From assembly GCF_042653925.1 (NCBI RefSeq), contig NZ_JBHSFQ010000008.1, positions 1 through 64,000 on the forward strand: DNA of 64,000 bases. Direction: 5' to 3'. How positions within the stretch are numbered: position 1 is the first letter of the stretch; every line of letters begins with the position of its first letter. Under the pieces are notes generated by a model. The model saw only the letters and a list, made by a program, of their open reading frames with translations, did no database searches and was not told the DNA's origin. This DNA comes from Nocardiopsis_B mangrovi. Its GTDB lineage: Bacteria > Actinomycetota > Actinomycetes > Streptosporangiales > Streptosporangiaceae. This document shows positions 12,001 through 18,000 of the stretch, piece after piece. The position numbers and the translations under genes were made by a program.

Positions 12001-15000
12001 GACCCGCTTCCACTCGAACCTCCGCGTGCCTTCATAACGGAGCAGGTGCGGCTCCTCGGGGTGATCGTCCGGGCCCAAGCGCCTCGCCGGACGGGCATCC
12101 ACCATCATCTCGGGCCACCCGGCGTCCACGTGCAGGCCCACCTGGTGGACCTGCGCGGCCGCCCGCGCGGCCGCCCACTCGGCCTTCCCCTCGCCTCTCC
12201 ACCGCGACGGGCTCGGCACCACCCCTTCGTGCGCGACGTCCGACGCCCGGACATCCTCCCCCCACCGCCGCTCCAGACGCGGCTCCACCATGGCCTCGAA
12301 TCGCGCCAGCGTCAGCCGCCGCACATACGGCTCTGCCACCCCCCGCGCCGGGTCGCCGTCCAGCATCCCCAGCCGCCGCAGCACCTCACCCAGTCCCCGG
12401 ACGACAGGAGCACCGGAATGAACCGGCGAACCACCGGCCGCGGTTGGAACCGGGGCCAACACCAAGAAGAAATGAGTATGCTCGGGCCGGGTGTCGAGTG
12501 TCGCCCACTCAAGGTGCACATTGAGCTGATGGCCACTGCGCGGCAGCACGTACATACCGTTGAACACCCGCTCGATGTACGTCTTGACCGCCAGAAAGGC
12601 CTCCTGCCGGGCCGCACGGTCCATCCCGGGAGGGGAGTAACCGGCGACGCGCAGCGTGATGTCCCGGGCCGCGGTAGGACCGCCCCGGTCGTCCCCGCCG
12701 ATTTCGACCGTGGAGGACTCGAAGAACCGGTTGAGGATCTTCACCTCCGCCCGCACATGCCCGTAGGCGGTCTCGATCCCGACGATCAGCGGCGGCGCGT
12801 CGGGGGAAGCGGGAGGTGACGTCACGAAGTCGCTGGAGAACTGGCGCACCACCGGCTTCGGCCGGTTTTCGCCCCCCGTGGTGGCGAGAGCCGACAGGCC
12901 GTGGCTGATCGGCGCGGCGTTCTCGATCAGCTCCAGCGTCTGCCGCGCGACATACGGACGGTCCGCACCCTGCGCGGGATTCACGTCCAGCAGCCTCAGC
13001 CGCCGCAGGATCTCGCCGACCCCCCAGGCCTGTGCGTCCGGACCCGGCTCAGGGGTCGGCGACCCGTCGGCCGCGGGCGGCACCGGATACCACGTGACGG
13101 TGGCGTGGTACAACAGCCCTGGTCTCCCGTCGCCCACGGACACCCGCAGCTGGGCACCGCTGCGCGGCAGCACGTACTTGTTGTTGAACCACTCCTCGAT
13201 CCGCCGCTTCAGCGCCGTGGTGGCCGCCTCCACGGCCTCGATGTACGCGGCGTCGGCGGCGGCGTTGTCGTCCATGGCGAGCACGCGCAACCGCACCACG
13301 ACCTCGTGGAGGTAGCGGGAAGCCGCCCCGTCCCCGCCGGGGAACTCGACCGCTGAGAACTCGAGGAACGGGCGCTGGACCTCCACATCCGCGCGCATCC
13401 GGCCCCCCGGGGTGGCGAACTCGACACTCACCCGGGAGGACCCGCTGTCAGGCCCATCAACGAAGGGAATGGACAGCATCCGCTCCGACCGGACGGTCCC
13501 GTTGTCCGGGGCGAGATCGGGCAGATCATCGCGGACCGGAGCCGGATCCCGGAGAAACAACCGCAACCGGCCCGCACCGCCACCGGCGCCCTGTGCCGCC
13601 GAAGAGCCGGACCCGGACGCCCCCGCACCGGCCGGCTCCGCCGCGGCCTCGGCAGGCACGGAGGGTTCGGCGGGCGCCATGGCCGGGTCCTGCCGCCCGT
13701 CGCCCCCGTCGACCATGCCCTGAGCGGGCATGAACCCCGCCGGACCGCCCTGCCCCGCCGTCGAGGGCGCGGGCACTCCCGTCGCCGCCGGCGGCGGGGC
13801 CGTGGCCGGCGCCGGGTCGACGGGACTTCCCGTCGCCGCCTGCTGATGAGGCGACCCGATCGGGGTGGGCGTAGCGTCGTTGAGAACATCGTCGGCGGAG
13901 GAGTAGGAGAACCGGTCGGCGAGTTCAACAATGTAATCGGCGTCGCCCTCGGAGTACGGACGCACGTCCTCTAGCGCATGGCTGTGGTCGACCAGGCCCA
14001 GGCCGGCAAGGATCTCCTCCACCGTACGGGGCCCGTCCTCACGGCCCTTGCCCCCCTTGGGATCCCGCAAAGCCCCGAAGTCCGGAGTCGTCGGCGGATT
14101 CCCCTGCCACGGACCGCCCGCATCCACCGACTCCGAAACGGGCGGCGACGACACCGTGGGCTCGTCGTACAGGCTGTCACCGTCATCGTCGGCGGCACCG
14201 TCGATACCGTCCCGCTCCCCGACCTCGGCTTCGGGCAAGACGTCCCTGGCGAGGTCGTCGGCGCGCCGCTCGGCGGTGCGCGCGGCCACCTCAGCGAGAT
14301 CAGCGAAATACTCCGCATCATCGGCCGCGACCTCGGCCGCATGGGCGGCGGCCTGCGCCTCCTGCCGTACGGATTCGCCCTCGGCCCCAGAGGCCGGCTC
14401 CTGCGCACGCGTCCTCGCGGCGTCGGCAGCAACCCGCAGCTCCGCCGCCTCCCGACGGGCATCGACGGCGTCGTCGTGCGCAGCCAGGTCCGGGACCTGC
14501 TGGTCCGCGGTAGTGGAGTCCTGAAGGGGTGCTTCACTGACATCGTGCCTGCGATGCCCGCTCGGACCCGAACGTCCATCATGCCGGGAGCTCCCATGAC
14601 CCGACCCGTGGTGCCGCCGCCCGGTACCTCCCCCGGAACCCGACGCCGACCGGGACGAAGAGGACCCGCCCTGCCCACCCCCGGGCGCGGGAGGATCGCC
14701 ATCACGGCGAGAACCGGGAAGATCACTGCCCCGCGCCAACAGGCTGGAGGTCCCCCGCGCGTTGCGGGCCAGCATGTCGAAACGCGCCATCATCTCGTCG
14801 AACCAGTCCGTCCGGCCCAAGCGCTCGAACTCGCCGTAGAGCCGGGCGAGCCGGGGCCGCATCCACCGAATGTCGTCCCGGGTCAACGGGTTGCGGATCC
14901 ACCTGTTGTCGTCGAAGTCGTAGAACGGCCGCATGCCGTTGGTGTAGGCCAGCCCGTCCAGGTCGGTGGGGTCCTCCGGCGTGTACTCGTACGTGAACCA

Positions 15001-18000
15001 GGCCTTGCCGTGGTCGATCCCCGCGACGTGCCCATTGCCCTGGTCCAGCCAGTTGCCCGGATTGCGGTCGCCGTTGGCGATCAGCACGTCGAGAAGGCCC
15101 AGGACGTGCCCGTCCCGCGTGCGGAGGAGCGGGGATCGCGGGTTTTCGATATGGGTGGTCCCGGACTCCCCGCTCATGAAGTGCATGAACATCTCGAACT
15201 CGCCGACGCGCAGGACGCCGGGGACGTTGGCGCCGATGGCGCGGCCGACCAGTGAGCCGAGTTGTTCGGCATCGGCGCGGTCGCGGGCGCGTATGGTCCC
15301 CTCGGTCTCCTTGTAGACCGCCTGCGCACCGTTCGCGAAGTGCATGAGTTCGGTGCTGCCGTCGTTACCGTCCGCGTTGAATGTCCGCCGGTCCACGACG
15401 TCGTATTCGGTGGCGGCGACGAGGTCCTCGATGCCGGTGTAGGTCCCGTGCCACTGCACGGGCTCGTCGGCGTCCTCGTCCCGGGCCTGCGCGGTCTCCC
15501 CGGTCGAAGCCGCCGGCTCCTGGTAGTGCGTCGCCGCGGACTCATCGTAGGTCGCGGCCGGGTACTGCGAGTACTGCACGGTCGCGGGGTACGGGGAGAA
15601 CTGCGTCCCGGCGGGATACTGCGGGTGCGCGGTGTCGGCGTAGTCGTCGTCGGCATATGTGTAACGGAACCGGTCGGCGGGTCTGACGATGTAGTCGCCG
15701 TCGAAGTTCGCGAGCACGTCCTCCAGCGCATGGCTGTGGTCGACCAGGCCCAGGCCGGCAAGGATCTCCTCCACCGTACGGGGCCCGTCCTCACGGCCCT
15801 TGCCCCCCTTGGGATCCCGCAAAGCCCCGAAGTCCGGAGTCGTCGGCGGATTCCCCCGCCACGGACCGCCCGCATCCACCGACTCCGAAACGGGCGGCGA
15901 CGACACCGTGGGCTCGTCGTACAGGCTGTCACCGTCATCAGCGGGGACACCCCGCGTGACCTGGTCCGACACCAGGTCCGGCACCCGCTGATCCCCCGCA
16001 CCGGACTCCTGCACCGGCACGCCATCACCGGGCCGGCGACGGTGCCCACCCCAACCTGAATCCCCGCCATGCCGCGATCCACCCGAACGGCCATGACCAT
16101 GACCCGAACCACGATCCCGCCGATCAGAGCCGTGACGGTCACCCCTACGCTCACGGTGCCCGTCACGATTCCGGTCGCGGTCACCAGAACCACTACCGGA
16201 CCGACCGGACGAGGCACCATCATGAGCAGCGCCGGGCAGAGAATACGGATCGATCTCCGCCATCATGTGCCACTGGCCATTGTGGTAAACGACATCAATA
16301 AACGACAACGTAAGATCGTGGACGATCATCAGCTCCCGCTCCACGACACCGAACGTCGACAACCGCTCCATCCAGATCGCAGGCGTCCCCTCCGGAACCC
16401 GGATGTAGACGATCGCCTGGTTGTTATCGAACGACGGGGCCGGACCCCCCAATGATGTGGAGAGATAGCCCATCTCGCGGATACTGCGGCCCACCATGTG
16501 CTGCGGAGCCACCGGCAGGTGGTTGACGCCCATCCCGCGGGTCACCATGATGTCCTCGGGCACGGGCCTGCCGACCAGCGCCCAGTCCACATTCTCGATA
16601 TACCCCCGGGTCACCGCGTCCAGGCGCCCGCCCGAGCGAAGCGCCGTGTTCATCTGCCGATACGAGTCCGGATCCGAATGCGCCCTGACGCTGTCCTGCA
16701 CACTCTGGGGCAAGTTCCGCACATAGTCGTCCCAGTGGTCACGACCGAACCGGATCGCCTCGGCGTCACTGGCGAACGTGCGCACAAGCGGGCGCGCGGT
16801 CCCGATCCCCCACAGGCCGAGCTCCAGCAACCCACCCGCGATGGACGGTTGCCCCCGGCCAGGCGCACCCGACAAGAACGGATTGTGCGTAGGGATACCC
16901 GATGTATGGGCCGGCTGCGGGATCCGGCGGACCGGCGGGTTGTAAACAGGGACGTCCTCATCCGAGTAGTAGGGGGAGTCATCGATCCCCTGGCCGTAGA
17001 GGTCGTCCGTAGTCCAATCACCATCGACCGGCGCGCGACTCCCCGATGCCTGGCGGGTCGAGGGGTAGCCGGACCCGTAACCCGACGTCGTCGGGTACGT
17101 GGACGCCGACCGCGACGGATCCCCACCGCGACCCCCGCCATCCTGCGGGGAGGTCGACGGGGAGAAGTCGAACAGCCCATCATCCGCCGCTGGATACCGG
17201 CTGTACCGGACCGTGCTCGGGTACTCGCTGTAGCGCACGGACGGATACCGGTTGCTGGAATCGGCGCCGTCGTCCCCGTAGCCGTCGTCGTCGGCATATG
17301 TGTAACGGAACCGGTCGGCGGGTCTGACGATGTAGTCGCCGTTGAAGTTCGAGAGCACGTCCTCAAGCGCATGGCTGTGGTCGACCAGGCCCAGGCCGGC
17401 AAGGATCTCCTCGACCGTACGGGGCCCGTCCTCCTTACCCCCCTTGGGATCCCGCAAAGCCCCGAAGTCCGGCGTCGTCGGCGGATTCCCCTGCCACGGA
17501 CCGCCCGCATCCACCGACTCCGAAACGGGCGGCGACGACACCGTGGGCTCGTCGTACAGGCTGTCACCGTCATCAGCGGTGCCGTCGTCGGCCACCCGCT
17601 GCTCCCCGACCTCATCGGCCCCCCTGGCCTCATCGAGGCCAGGGCCGGTTCGGGTCGCCGCGGGCGCGGGGACGGGGCTGATGGAGGTGGCGGCCGGGTC
17701 GTGCTCGCCGGCCCGGGAATCGGGCGGTGCGACCTCGGTCGCATCTCCGGCTTCGTCGGTGTCGTCGCGCGGATCCCTGGCACCGCGCCCGTCCGCCTCG
17801 TCCGTTGGCCCGCTCTCCGGTGCCCGGCCGGGGCCGGACGCGTGGGACTCCGCAGGCGCGGACGCCTCGCGGGGCGGTGTGGCCTCGTCGCTTCGGGGCA
17901 GGTCGCCGCTCTCGGTGGCCCGGGGCGTCAGAGCGTCCGTGAATTCCCGCGCCATCGGGGTGAGGGCCGAGGCCGCGACGGCCTCGGGTGCGGACGTCTC

